DNA of 64,000 bases from Bacillota bacterium. Lineage in GTDB: Bacteria > Bacillota > Clostridia > Acetivibrionales > DSM-1351. The notes beneath the pieces are model-generated. The model was given only the letters and a program-made list of their open reading frames with translations. It made no database searches and had not been told where the DNA came from. Numbering within the stretch: the stretch's first letter is position 1; each line of letters starts with the position of its first letter. Where the stretch lies: positions 1-64,000 of the forward strand of contig JAEYNY010000191.1 of the NCBI GenBank assembly GCA_023412275.1. Reading direction: 5' to 3'. A program made the translations under genes and the position numbers. Below, piece by piece: positions 18,046 to 27,745 of this stretch.

Positions 18046-18948
18046 TTATTTATTAATTAACCTATTTATTGTTTCCAAATCCGGGGGATTTAATGCCAGC
18101 GGAAATCTGCTGCACACAGTTGCTGCCGTTGCTGCAGCGAATTGTACTATTTGTTCATCACTCATATTTTTTAGTACTCCATATATTGCACCGGCTTTGA
18201 AAGAGTCTCCGGCGCCCAGGGTGCTCTGTACATTTACCTTGTAAGGTTTCATTCTTTTTATGGGTTGATTTTTTCGTCCGAACATGATTTCACGGGAACC
18301 AAAAGTAAATATTACCAGACCATCTGTGTTTGCCGTATACTCTCTGAATAGTTCTTCTAAATCTCTATCCGGATAATTGCTCCTGATAAACTCATTGGAT
18401 ATAATATTAACTTCCGAATATTTATGAATTACTGTATCATACTTGCAGTCTATGGTAACATACTTTTTTCCTAATTCGTGGCAGCAGTATGCAACTGCTT
18501 CGGACTGCTCCATAAAGAAGGGGTCCAATCCCACAACCTCACAGTTTTCAATATCCTTACGTTCAGGCTTATTCCATCTTTTTGTTTCATTACTGAAATA
18601 TGCACCAAATCTTCCAAAGCAGGTTCTGGTATTTGTCCCTATTAACACCATGTCCTGCACTCCGTCAAAAGTATCGTCGAAGTAAACACCTGACATATCG
18701 ATTCCGAATATCCCCACAAGGTATTCTTCCAGAACCTCCTCGGTTCTTCGTCCCTGAAAGTTTCCATCAAGCTTAACGGTACAGCCAAGTGAAGACAGTA
18801 CTACTGCGCAGCTTCCCGTTTCCCCTCCCGGCAGTACATAGCTTTCCTTTATTTCGGAATATGTATCAGCTTCCGGGTACTCTCCTTCCAACAAATTCAT
18901 TGTTGTAACCAAAGTCATGCCGTAAAGGTAAATATCATATTTTCCCAT
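18046..18948 (-). CDS. PfkB-family carbohydrate kinase
   Basis: A 300-aa ribokinase-fold kinase. The glycine-rich substrate motif (YVLPGGETGSCAVVLSSLG) and the C-terminal ATP/anion-hole signature STLGAGDSFKAG with the catalytic Asp are both present. Such enzymes phosphorylate sugars or nucleosides; the exact substrate is not readable. It stands alone between two minus-strand systems, with a plain ribosome binding site upstream. Confidence 0.88.
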   Translation of the reverse strand: MGKYDIYLYGMTLVTTMNLLEGEYPEADTYSEIKESYVLPGGETGSCAVVLSSLGCTVKLDGNFQGRRTEEVLEEYLVGIFGIDMSGVYFDDTFDGVQDMVLIGTNTRTCFGRFGAYFSNETKRWNKPERKDIENCEVVGLDPFFMEQSEAVAYCCHELGKKYVTIDCKYDTVIHKYSEVNIISNEFIRSNYPDRDLEELFREYTANTDGLVIFTFGSREIMFGRKNQPIKRMKPYKVNVQSTLGAGDSFKAGAIYGVLKNMSDEQIVQFAAATAATVCSRFPLALNPPDLETINRLINK

Positions 18949-18977
18949 TACATAACCCTCCTGAATATTTATTAATT

Positions 18978-20258
18978 TTAAAGGGGTTTCTTCATGAGTC
19001 TCACCGTAAACCTAGTACCTTTTCCCGGGGTACTGCTTACATATATTGACCCGTTCTGACCTTCCACAATAGTCTTGGTAATCTATAGTCCTATTCCGAT
19101 ATTTGTTGGATTGCAGCTGTAAGACCCTTTATAGAATCTGTCAAAGATTCTTGGAAGCTCATCCTTGGGAATCCCCTGACCCTCATCCTCAATGATTATC
19201 TGTACAAAAACATTATTTTCATCCCAGGATATATTAATATCTCCTCCTGTGTTACTATGTTCTATACAATTTTTAATAATGTTTGAAAATGCTTCTGTAG
19301 TCCAGTATATATCATGCTTTACTATAACGCTTGAAGAACCGTGGAGACTGATATCCACGTTTTTTTCAGAAGCGATTGCTTTAAGGGGGGAAAGACTTCT
19401 TTGAACCGTTTCAGAAATATCTGTTTCCTCCATTGTAAACTCAACTACTCCTGCCTCAAGTTTTGCCATTTTGAGTATGTTTTTTATGAGCCATTCCATT
19501 CTATCAAGCTGATTCTTACTCTCCAAAACAAAACCATCCCTTTCCTCTTCAGAAAGGGTACTGTCATTTTTCATTATGTCGTTAAACATTATAAGGGAAG
19601 CAAGGGGTGTTTTAAGCTGATGTGATATGTCCGCCATGATTCGTTTCAGAAAAATCTTTTCATTTTCCAAAGCATGAACATTTTCACTTAAACGCTCACT
19701 CATACAATTTATCTGATATATCAGATATCCGATATCGCCTTCTTGGGTATCCCCTTTTATTGAATCGTAATTTCCTTCTACAATGGCTTCGGCACTGACA
19801 CTAATCTTTCTTATTTTAGAGAAAACTCTGTTGAAACAAAGAACACACAACGAAACCAGAACTGCCCAAAATAATACAAGAGTTATTCCTATTGTGTTGT
19901 TTGCTTTTCTATAGGTATTTTCGAGCATATAATTCTTTTCTATGCCTACGCTTTCGTCATAGGAATATTTCTTTAAGATTGATTTTCCATACTCATAGTC
20001 TTCCTTGAAACCCTTTGTGTAGTTCTTAATGATATCACTTTCCAACTGTGGATATTGTTTTACAATAGCGCCTATTACTGCAGTATTTTGTTGGATTTGA
20101 ATTTTATTAACAGAATCTGCAAAGTTTTTTACAGTATAATAAGAAACAGCGCCAAAAGCTACTAGTAAAACTGTAATTATCACTATGATAAGCTGGATTT
20201 CTTTATTTTTCAGAAGCTTCAATATACAACCTCCATGATTTGCCATTACTCTTTCCAC
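18978..20258 (-). pseudogene. Sensor histidine kinase interrupted by an amber codon in the G2 box
   Basis: Two membrane helices (about residues 20-42 and 122-142), HAMP, His213 (ISHQLKTPL) and most of the HATPase domain are intact. At 19083-19085 an in-frame TAG follows NIGIGL; after it the same frame continues ITKTIVEGQNGSIYVSSTPG and ends naturally at 18978-18980. The stop removes the last 34 residues of the ATPase fold, including its final strands. The best start is probably TTG at 20222 (GGAGG 7 nt before). It pairs with the regulator at 20246-20917 and a FtsX-type ABC transporter. A sequencing error or a recent nonsense mutation is possible. Confidence 0.85.
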
Positions 20259-20917
20259 ATATACCCAAACCCTCTTACTGTCTCTATGTGCTTTTCATCC
20301 CCAACTTCAATCTTTTCACGAAGTCTTTTCATATAAACATTAAGAGTATTATAATCAACAAAATTACTGTCAATATCCCAGAGCTTTTCAATAATAGTGT
20401 TTCTGGTTATTACATTTCCTTTATTTTCAAGCAGCACAAGCAATAGCTTATATTCAACCGCCGTAAGGAAAACCTCTTCTGAGTTTACATATACCTTGCA
20501 TTTCAAGGGTTCAACCACCACATTTCCACTGGTGATTTTCCCTGTTTCCACACCCTCAACCTGCTTCTGCCTTCTCATAATGGCATTTATTCTTGATATC
20601 AATTCGCTGGTTCTTACAGGCTTTGAAATATAGTCATCACCGCCTATATCAAGTCCGAATACTACATTAGGCTCATCATCAAGAGCTGTCATAAAAATAA
20701 TAGGTACATTGCTGTTTTGCCTTATCTGCTTACAGAAATCATATCCATTTCCGTCAGGAAGAGTAACATCCAGCAAAATTAATTGTATATCTTCACTAAA
20801 CAGCCGGTAAGCTTCTTTAATATTCTTTGCTATTGATACTGCAAAATCCTGCTTTTTTAATGCATATTCAATCCCCATAGCAAGTGGTGCATCATCTTCC
20901 ACAAGTAATATATTCAT
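20246..20917 (-). CDS. OmpR-family response regulator (BceR-like)
   Basis: A 223-aa regulator with phosphoacceptor Asp50 (LILLDVTLP), GGDDYISKPV, and a winged helix (FLTAVEYKLLLVLLENKG, VDYNTLNVYMKRLREKIE). It overlaps the 5-prime end of the interrupted kinase gene. Its position next to a MacB/BceAB-style transporter suggests it controls that transporter in response to an antimicrobial or envelope signal. Confidence 0.93.
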   Translation of the reverse strand: MNILLVEDDAPLAMGIEYALKKQDFAVSIAKNIKEAYRLFSEDIQLILLDVTLPDGNGYDFCKQIRQNSNVPIIFMTALDDEPNVVFGLDIGGDDYISKPVRTSELISRINAIMRRQKQVEGVETGKITSGNVVVEPLKCKVYVNSEEVFLTAVEYKLLLVLLENKGNVITRNTIIEKLWDIDSNFVDYNTLNVYMKRLREKIEVGDEKHIETVRGFGYMWKE

Positions 20918-20968
20918 GGATGGTTGCCTCCTTTATACATTAGGACATTAGTATAATTATACACTATA

Positions 20969-21008
20969 AATAAAAAATACATAGCCTACCGGGTATCCGG
21001 CAGGCTAT
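20969..21008 (-). terminator. Terminator of the FtsX-type ABC operon
   Basis: ATAGCCT(A/G)CCGG arms form a 12-bp stem with a 4-nt loop at 20981-21008, followed on the minus strand by GTATTTTTTA. It lies 26 bp after the permease stop. Confidence 0.9.
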
Positions 21009-21034
21009 ATCAAACTTAAATAACCAACTTAAAC

Positions 21035-23533
21035 TTACTCCTCAACTCGAAGTGATTCCACAATGTTCATATCGTTTAATTTTCTCAATGGGAATAGTGC
21101 GGCTAATAGTGTAATTGCAATCATTCCCAGGCCTCCATATACGTATGGCCACCAAGCTGCTTGATATCCAATATCGCCAACAGGATTATTGTTGATTATA
21201 CCAAAGTAGGTAAGAAGGAAGGCGATTGGCAGTCCTATTATACAAGCAATTATCCCGAACAAGGCTCCTTCTAAGAGAACAAGCTTCTGGAACTGTCCCT
21301 TAGTCATTCCGATAGCCTTAAAAGTAGCATACTCTCTCTTTTTCACAAGAAGATTGATTGTTACCGTATTAATTATATTTACAGTAGAAATAAGTATTAT
21401 AAGGCTGATAAATCCGTAAACCAAAATCATCATCTGATTCATCTGGTCGTCAAACTGTTTTTTCTGTTTATATACATCAATGTACTGAGCCTTGTTTTCG
21501 TCAGCAATCATGTTTAGCTTCTCGTAATTTTTTTCAGCATATTCCGGGGAATTAAAGTTTAATGCCAATATTGATAGTTCATCTGTTCCTGTCAGCCTGT
21601 TAAAACTGTCATGTGACATTATTATACCAAAACTGTTATAAGGGATATTTTGCAATACTGTCTCATACTCAACCACACCGGCTACCTTAAAGGTAATCGT
21701 TTTACCATTATCAATAAGACGCTTCAGCTGTTCGGTTTCAGGATTTTCCAAATAACCGCTATTCAAAACAGGCATCTTTATTTCATCCCCTACCTTGTAT
21801 TTTGTAAAGCTGTCAAAGATTGTGGTTTTATCCATACTACCTCTTGCCTTGTTTACAATAATTACTTCATTATTATTTTTAAAGCTGTTATAGTCAATAT
21901 TTGTTTTGTTTTCTTTATTAAATAGCTTAAGGCAATTCTCATCATAGCCTATCAGATTAACACTGTTGATAAAATAGTTCTGTCCGTATTGTTCAGGCTT
22001 ATTGTTTCTGTTTAAAGAAGAAACAAATTTTTCTGAAAGCATTTTCTTATCAAGGGTGTAGGTAATGTACTTGTTAGTCATTTCATATGTTTCTTTTATT
22101 CCGTCCAACTCCTTAACCTGTTTAGGAAGATTTCCCATATTGACGTCGCTGGTGTTAACAAAAGTACCTTCAACCTTTACAGCCTGGTTTGCTATCTTGT
22201 TACTCTGGAGAAATATATCAATAAAATTGGAGAAGAATACGAACATAATAATGGATATCATTAGTGAAATACAAGTAATATAAAATCTCTTTCGGTTTCT
22301 TTTAATATTCTTGTACGCAACCTGTCCTTCAAAGCTGAAAAGCAGCTTGGCCCAGAGTCCCCCTCTTCTTTTAACCTTGTCTCCTTTAACAACTACAGTA
22401 CCCCTTATTGCATCTATAGGGGATACCTTTGATGCTGTCCTTGCCGGGAAAAATGCCGAAATAAACACTGTGAAAATTCCCAAAATAGCAGCGACAATAA
22501 TTACCTGAGGATAGAAGCCGATTTGGAATGCTCCAAGGAAGCCATGTATAAAGAGTCTAAAGGTGATAAATATTCCTGCATAGCCTGAAATAACACCAAT
22601 AGGTATAGAGATTGCACTCATTATTGCAGCTTCTCTGAAAACCAACTTTCTTATCTGGCTTTTGGTAGCTCCTATGCTTCGGAGTATGCCGAAATGCTTT
22701 ATTCTTTCCATTACGGATATGTTGAATGCATTATAGATAACCACCACTGTACATATAACAACAAAGCCTGCAATTATGGCAAATATCTGATCCATGCCAT
22801 CGTTTCTGGTTTTGTCAGGCCCTTCACCCATAAGGTATAAAAGGCGTGTGTTTATATCCAGTTTTACATTATTTGCTTTTGCGATTTTTTGTGCGTTATC
22901 AACTATGTTTTTTCCGTTTTTCATATTTGCATAAAAGATATAATCCTTTGAATCGGAGGAAGTCTTTATATCCAGATAACTTAATGCGGTGTTAGTGATA
23001 TAGTTGCTGTCATATACACCCACAATTGTATACTCTTTCTCACTTGATGAGTCCTTTCCGGTCAAGGTACCTTTTAATTCATTGCTTATCTTTTTGTTTT
23101 TTAAAACAGCACTTATTTTTTTGTCGATCAATATTTCGGAGCTGTTCTTAGGAAGTCGCCCTTCTATCAGTTTGACATTGAATATATCTTTAAATGCCGC
23201 AGCATCATAGCTTTTTATGTCAAGGGTTCTCAAGGATTCTGTCAATTTATCGTTGTCAAATTTATATGAGCCTTCCAGTCTTATTGCTCCACCGTTTTTA
23301 AATTCGGCATTGGAATATAAAGTATTAACATTTTCTTTTCCCAAATCATAGAAGTAAACTTCATAATCGCCATTTGCCTTTGCATTTTCAATTTCACTGG
23401 CCATCGCACTATAGTATATACTTCCTATAGCCGTAAACATTGCTATGGCTATAATAATTCCGATAAGCGTAAGTATTGTTCTTCCTTTATGTTTTTTTAA
23501 ATACCGTGAGGTAAGTGTTGAGTAGTTTTTCAT
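21035..23533 (-). CDS. FtsX/MacB-type ABC transporter permease
   Basis: An 832-aa permease with an N-terminal helix, a large extracytoplasmic domain (about residues 40-245), three helices (250-390, including GILRSIGATKSQIRKLVFREA), a second external domain, and three C-terminal helices with the matching FKAIGMTKGQFQKLVLLEGALFG block. This duplicated FtsX architecture belongs to transporters acting on lipoproteins or antimicrobial peptides. It overlaps the ATPase stop by 4 bp. Its kinase partner appears broken. Confidence 0.92.
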   Translation of the reverse strand: MKNYSTLTSRYLKKHKGRTILTLIGIIIAIAMFTAIGSIYYSAMASEIENAKANGDYEVYFYDLGKENVNTLYSNAEFKNGGAIRLEGSYKFDNDKLTESLRTLDIKSYDAAAFKDIFNVKLIEGRLPKNSSEILIDKKISAVLKNKKISNELKGTLTGKDSSSEKEYTIVGVYDSNYITNTALSYLDIKTSSDSKDYIFYANMKNGKNIVDNAQKIAKANNVKLDINTRLLYLMGEGPDKTRNDGMDQIFAIIAGFVVICTVVVIYNAFNISVMERIKHFGILRSIGATKSQIRKLVFREAAIMSAISIPIGVISGYAGIFITFRLFIHGFLGAFQIGFYPQVIIVAAILGIFTVFISAFFPARTASKVSPIDAIRGTVVVKGDKVKRRGGLWAKLLFSFEGQVAYKNIKRNRKRFYITCISLMISIIMFVFFSNFIDIFLQSNKIANQAVKVEGTFVNTSDVNMGNLPKQVKELDGIKETYEMTNKYITYTLDKKMLSEKFVSSLNRNNKPEQYGQNYFINSVNLIGYDENCLKLFNKENKTNIDYNSFKNNNEVIIVNKARGSMDKTTIFDSFTKYKVGDEIKMPVLNSGYLENPETEQLKRLIDNGKTITFKVAGVVEYETVLQNIPYNSFGIIMSHDSFNRLTGTDELSILALNFNSPEYAEKNYEKLNMIADENKAQYIDVYKQKKQFDDQMNQMMILVYGFISLIILISTVNIINTVTINLLVKKREYATFKAIGMTKGQFQKLVLLEGALFGIIACIIGLPIAFLLTYFGIINNNPVGDIGYQAAWWPYVYGGLGMIAITLLAALFPLRKLNDMNIVESLRVEE

Positions 23534-24216
23534 TGTCTCACCACCTCATCGGAAGAGATTTTACCGTCCACTATACTTATAACCCTATCTGCCATGCTTG
23601 CTATATTCATATCATGTGAAATGAGTATAAGTGTCTGGTTATATTTTTTTGCAGAGTATTTTAGAAGTTCCAAAACTTCTCTGGAGTTTTTTGTATCAAG
23701 GTTTCCTGTAGGCTCATCAGCCAGAATTATTGATGGTTTATTTGCAAGTGCCCTGCCTATTGAAACACGTTGTTGCTGCCCTCCTGAAAGTTCTGATGGC
23801 AGGTGTTTTCTTCTATCTTTTAAATCAAGTATTTTAAGCAGTTCGTCAATGTATTGCTTATCTTCCTTCCTGTTGTCCAGAAGCAAGGGCATGAGAATAT
23901 TCTCTTCTGCTGTCAATACAGGGATAAGGTTATATGCCTGAAATACAAAACCTACTTTTCTTCTTCTAAGTATGGATAAATCTTTTTCCCTAAGTCCGTA
24001 AATATCCTTATCGTCAATATATACTTTGCCGGATGTAGGTTTATCAACTCCTCCGATTAAATGCAACAATGTACTTTTACCGGAGCCGCTTGGCCCTATA
24101 ATTGCAACAAACTCACCTTTTTCAACTGAAAAACTTATATTGTCAACTGCGGTTACCTCATTCTGTCCTTTACCATATCTCTTTGTCAAATTTTCAATTC
24201 TTAAAACTTCTTTCAT
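23530..24216 (-). CDS. MacB/LolD-type ABC transporter ATPase
   Basis: A 228-aa ATPase: Walker A GPSGSGKSTLLH, Q loop FVFQAYNLIPVLTAEEN, signature LSGGQQQRVSIGRAL, Walker B IILADEPTGNLD, switch His in ISHDMNIA. These are the marks of the o228 family that powers FtsX-like permeases. GGAGG lies 8 nt before the ATG. First gene of a two-gene operon. Confidence 0.95.
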   Translation of the reverse strand: MKEVLRIENLTKRYGKGQNEVTAVDNISFSVEKGEFVAIIGPSGSGKSTLLHLIGGVDKPTSGKVYIDDKDIYGLREKDLSILRRRKVGFVFQAYNLIPVLTAEENILMPLLLDNRKEDKQYIDELLKILDLKDRRKHLPSELSGGQQQRVSIGRALANKPSIILADEPTGNLDTKNSREVLELLKYSAKKYNQTLILISHDMNIASMADRVISIVDGKISSDEVVRQ

Positions 24217-24372
24217 TTTCTTACCTCCATATATCCTTTAGTTCATTTAAACTAATAGTAAATTATTTTAAAAGCAATCCGCGGCGATGCTTATCAATCA
24301 TATACAAGATTATACGGAGTTAAAATTACAATTGCATAAATTTTAAAATTGCAAATCTGTAAGGTTAAAATA

Positions 24373-24706
24373 AAAAGTGCAGAAGGAGCTGTCGCAAAAA
24401 AAAAAGTTTTCCTGTTTTAACAAAGGTAACTCCCGTATAAAATTATATCAATGATTGCTTCCAAGATATTTGCAAGAGTTTCTAGCGGCTCATCATAAGA
24501 TATTTTACCGTCGCTCACATTCATCTTCCATGATTCATTGTGTCGCTAAAACCTACCTCGTGATAGGTTTTCCGGTAAAATATCTGTGTTCGCCGATAAA
24601 CATCTGCAAATATCTTTAACCAAGCTTCCATTGATACAATTTATACTCTCGTACAAGTTAAAAAGGATAGAATTTAATTTTGCGACAACCACATCTGCAC
24701 TTTTTA
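24373..24706. repeat. Long palindromic repeat element, copy A
   Basis: The 500-bp gap between the ABC operon and the GH8 gene is largely this element. Its ends are 28-bp inverted repeats with 24 matches, AAAAAGTGCAGA at the outer edge and TGTCGCAAAA at the inner edge. Internal pairs continue towards the centre: GTATAAA-ATCAATG, GATATTTGCA and GATATTTTACCG (24499-24510 with 24573-24584), then AAAACCTA/TAGGTTTT. It has no ORF, and ends 11 bp past the GH8 stop. Copies or parts occur at 31619 and 63473. The remaining bases 24217-24372 hold nothing recognisable beyond AT-rich leader sequence of the ABC operon. Confidence 0.85.
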
Positions 24707-24717
24707 CACATTTTAAA

Positions 24718-25848
24718 CTACATGTATATTCTGTATTTACCTGCCAACATTAACAAACTAAAAAAGTAGAGACAGTTGTCGTAATATCTGCGCTCTCCTT
24801 TTCTTAATGGGAGTTCCCAGAAGTCCTTGACCCACTGCTTTCGGTATTTCCCTTTTGCTGCCAAGGAACCGGCAGCATTGGTTGCAATTATTGCAACAGG
24901 GTGCATTGCAGGCTCCTCAAAGGGTTCTCCCTTAATAGTATAGGCCTTGTATTCGCCCAGTTGGGTATTTTCGCTGAAAAAGGCCTGCAATTTATCTACT
25001 ATGTCTCCCAGAGACTCATCCTTGTTGAACCAAGCCGCATCCAATCCTATATTCATAGCTACCCGGTATGCATCGGAATAGAATTCATAATCTCTGAACA
25101 GCAACTTTGGAGTACCATCAAAATTTGCATACTCAGGCGCCATTCCGGTATCTTTGTTACATGACAAATGCAGATACTTTCTGCTTTCCTCTGCGGCTTT
25201 TTCCCAGAATGGCCTGTCCTGTTCATCTGCCTTAAGTGCAAAAAGCTCATAAAAATGAGGTAGATGGTAAGAAGGGTCTGAATAAGCTGCTTCCGGCACA
25301 AATTTGATGTAGTGGTTTGATTTGTCCCACATGGCTTTTCCGCCTTTTACAATTTCCGGTTGATGCAGACAATGTCTTAAAATTTCTCTTGCCTGAGCAC
25401 TGTAGTCAAAAGGCGAAATCCCATCCCCCCACCTGCTGCTGGCAAAGAAAAGAGCCATTGCATAATACTCTTCACCGTCAGGTGCAGGGCCGTCATAATT
25501 TTTAGTTCCGTCAGTTGCCACAGACCATGCAAAATAGCCCTGATACTTACCACTGGTATGTTGCATGTATGTTTTTGAAAAAAGCCACAGTCTGTCAAAT
25601 ATATCCTTTCGGTCCATCTGAACAGCCATCATCATGCCGTAACTCATTCCCTCGGTCCTGGCATCATTATTACCCGTATCCATTATATATCCCATGTCAT
25701 TACCCATTTCAAAATAAATCTTCTCCTCAGGGTCAAAAAACATGGTATTGAAAGTTTCATCTATCTTTTTTTTGATTAATTCACTGGAAATTCCTATTTC
25801 AGAAAATAAATCAGGATATAATTGTGTATAGTATGCTCCGTTCGCCAT
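24718..25848 (-). CDS. GH8 reducing-end xylose-releasing exo-oligoxylanase
   Basis: A 376-aa protein closely resembling the Bacillus halodurans Rex enzyme, which removes xylose from the reducing end of xylo-oligosaccharides. The block DTGNNDARTEGMSYGMMMA contains the general acid Glu66, and Asp259 in FYSDAYRVAMNIGLDA aligns with the Rex general base. There is no signal peptide, so it acts in the cytoplasm on imported oligosaccharides. GGAGG precedes the ATG. It is probably monocistronic; repeat copy A lies just behind it. Confidence 0.93.
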   Translation of the reverse strand: MANGAYYTQLYPDLFSEIGISSELIKKKIDETFNTMFFDPEEKIYFEMGNDMGYIMDTGNNDARTEGMSYGMMMAVQMDRKDIFDRLWLFSKTYMQHTSGKYQGYFAWSVATDGTKNYDGPAPDGEEYYAMALFFASSRWGDGISPFDYSAQAREILRHCLHQPEIVKGGKAMWDKSNHYIKFVPEAAYSDPSYHLPHFYELFALKADEQDRPFWEKAAEESRKYLHLSCNKDTGMAPEYANFDGTPKLLFRDYEFYSDAYRVAMNIGLDAAWFNKDESLGDIVDKLQAFFSENTQLGEYKAYTIKGEPFEEPAMHPVAIIATNAAGSLAAKGKYRKQWVKDFWELPLRKGERRYYDNCLYFFSLLMLAGKYRIYM

Positions 25849-25915
25849 TATGTAACCTCCTGTTTTTTTCTCATTTTATAACAAAATTTAGTACCCTTCA
25901 ATGGACATAGTTATA

Positions 25916-26980
25916 CTACCACCACTTTTTCTTTTTGAAATAATAGAGCATGGAGGCAGCAATTGCAATCATTATTCCCCATAAAACAGGATACATGTAT
26001 GTCCAGCCCAATTCGGGCATATTTCTGATATTCATACCGTAAATACCTACAATAAAGGATAATGGCATAAAGACTGTGGATATAATGGTGAGTACCTTCA
26101 TGATTTCATTCATACGGTTGCTGGTACTTGAAAGATAAATATCCAGCATACTTGAAAGTATATCTCTGATGGTTTCGGTTGTGTCCATAGCCTGAACAAC
26201 GTGATCATATAAATCTCTTATAAATATGTTAGTAGATTCATTTATCAGTTCACTATCACCTCGTTCGAGTGAAGACAAAACATCCCTTAAAGGCCAGACT
26301 GCCTTGTGAAGAAATAAAACCTGCCTTTTGAGCTTATGTATGGTTTTAAGGGTCTTTGAAGTAGTCTGTACAATCAGCTCATCTTCTGCAATCTCAATCT
26401 CTTCACTGAAGTCCTCAAGTACTGTAAAATAGTTGTCCACAATTATGTCCAACAGACAGTACATAAGGTAATCTGTTCCAAGCTTTCTTATTCTACCTGC
26501 ACTAAGACTTAATCGCTTAATTACCGGTGCAAAAATGTCCGTATCCTTTTCACAAAAGGATATAACAAAATTCTTACCGAGAACGAGGCTGATTTGCTCT
26601 ATGTCGAACTCGCCAAGCTTTCTGTCATAGGAAAGCATCTTTGCACAAATGTACATATAGTCCTGACTAAACTCAATTCTGGGACGTTGGTCGGTATTGA
26701 GAATGTCCTCCATAACCAGTGGATGCAGACCGAATTTTTCGCCTATTTCAGCTAGAACCTCAGTCTCGTGCAAACCTTCAATATTCAACCAAATTGCTTT
26801 CCCTTCAGATTGTTTAATATCAGATAAGTTTTGGGAAGAGATATTACTTTGACTAAAGGTATCTTCTCCATACTCAATCCGGGTTATAACTGTGGTATCC
26901 CTTTTTTTGTCACCAATATGAACAAGACTTCCCGGAGGAAGTCCTATTGTTTTTAAACGGGATTTTACAATTTTTTGCAT
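25916..26980 (-). CDS. corA: CorA-family Mg2+/Co2+ channel
   Basis: A 354-aa protein with a large cytoplasmic N-terminal domain, a long helical stalk (about residues 150-290) and two C-terminal membrane helices. The family signature YGMN is in VGIYGMNIRNMPELGW between the helices, and the C-terminus is lysine-rich (YYFKKKKWW). It acts as a pentameric divalent-cation channel in the cytoplasmic membrane. AGAGGG precedes the ATG. Confidence 0.95.
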   Translation of the reverse strand: MQKIVKSRLKTIGLPPGSLVHIGDKKRDTTVITRIEYGEDTFSQSNISSQNLSDIKQSEGKAIWLNIEGLHETEVLAEIGEKFGLHPLVMEDILNTDQRPRIEFSQDYMYICAKMLSYDRKLGEFDIEQISLVLGKNFVISFCEKDTDIFAPVIKRLSLSAGRIRKLGTDYLMYCLLDIIVDNYFTVLEDFSEEIEIAEDELIVQTTSKTLKTIHKLKRQVLFLHKAVWPLRDVLSSLERGDSELINESTNIFIRDLYDHVVQAMDTTETIRDILSSMLDIYLSSTSNRMNEIMKVLTIISTVFMPLSFIVGIYGMNIRNMPELGWTYMYPVLWGIMIAIAASMLYYFKKKKWW

Positions 26981-27001
26981 AGCATAAACCCTCTGCTTTT
27001 C

Positions 27002-27694
27002 TTAAAGAATTACTTCTAGCTTTACCAGCCTTGCAATTACCTTAATTTCCTTAGTACCCACAGTTTCCGTTATAAGGTTTCCCCTGTTGTATACAAGGAG
27101 AAGCTTGTCCCCCTGAAGTTTCTTAACCTGTCTAACAGCTCTTTCACCATTGTATTCAATAAGAAATATGCCATCCTTATCTATCTGGTTTTCAAGAACA
27201 CCAAATGCTCTATCACCTTTAAATATTCTGAATCCGGCCATATCAGTGTCTTCTATAATAAGATAGAAGACCTTTTCCTTTGCAAAACCCTCAACCTTGT
27301 TTTTTTCAATTGGAAGCAGTTTTTTGTCCACAATCCTGTCCATCTTGTAACCATAAACCGGTACTGTTTTCAAAATATTACCGAAAGCATCATCCCACAC
27401 CTGCTGTACAGGTTCATTTGAAGCAACAGGTGCCACTTTTTTAACGGGACGGACACTATCATTTTTTCCAATACCCGGCTCAAACTTATCATCAGAAGCA
27501 AAAAGACCTAAAGGCCCAAGTTCAAAATCAAGTGCTTTTGAAATTCTGCCGATCATTTCGTCACTAACTATTTTTTTACCTGATTCTATATCCAGTACAA
27601 AACTTTCTGAAACTCCCAATGCCTTTGCAAGCTGCTTTGGAGTCTTTCCTTTTTTCAGCCTCACCTTATTTATTTCTTGGCCAATTCTGCTCAT
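27002..27694 (-). CDS. XRE-type regulator with LexA/S24-like C-terminal domain
   Basis: About 230 aa from the ATG at 27694 (AAGGG 10 nt upstream). Residues 1-60 are a XRE helix-turn-helix (KTPKQLAKALGVSESFVLDIESGK), then a linker of about 60 residues. The C-terminal 110 residues follow the LexA/S24 fold order (FYLIIEDTDMAGFRIFKGDRAFG, then GIFLIEYNGERAVRQVKKL). The positions of the catalytic Ser and Lys of cleavable repressors look replaced (TD for DS, Arg for Lys), so self-cleavage is unlikely. Role is unknown. Confidence 0.82.
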   Translation of the reverse strand: MSRIGQEINKVRLKKGKTPKQLAKALGVSESFVLDIESGKKIVSDEMIGRISKALDFELGPLGLFASDDKFEPGIGKNDSVRPVKKVAPVASNEPVQQVWDDAFGNILKTVPVYGYKMDRIVDKKLLPIEKNKVEGFAKEKVFYLIIEDTDMAGFRIFKGDRAFGVLENQIDKDGIFLIEYNGERAVRQVKKLQGDKLLLVYNRGNLITETVGTKEIKVIARLVKLEVIL

Positions 27695-27745
27695 AAATAA
27701 CAATCCCTTCCCCGTTAAATTACATCACCGTATACTAAAGACATG

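Noticed and set aside
24391..24690. Repeat copy A considered as an IS element or as a structured RNA gene such as a riboswitch
   Set aside because: There is no transposase frame, no clear target duplication, and no recognisable riboswitch core. It lies after genes, not before them. A palindromic non-coding repeat is the simplest reading.
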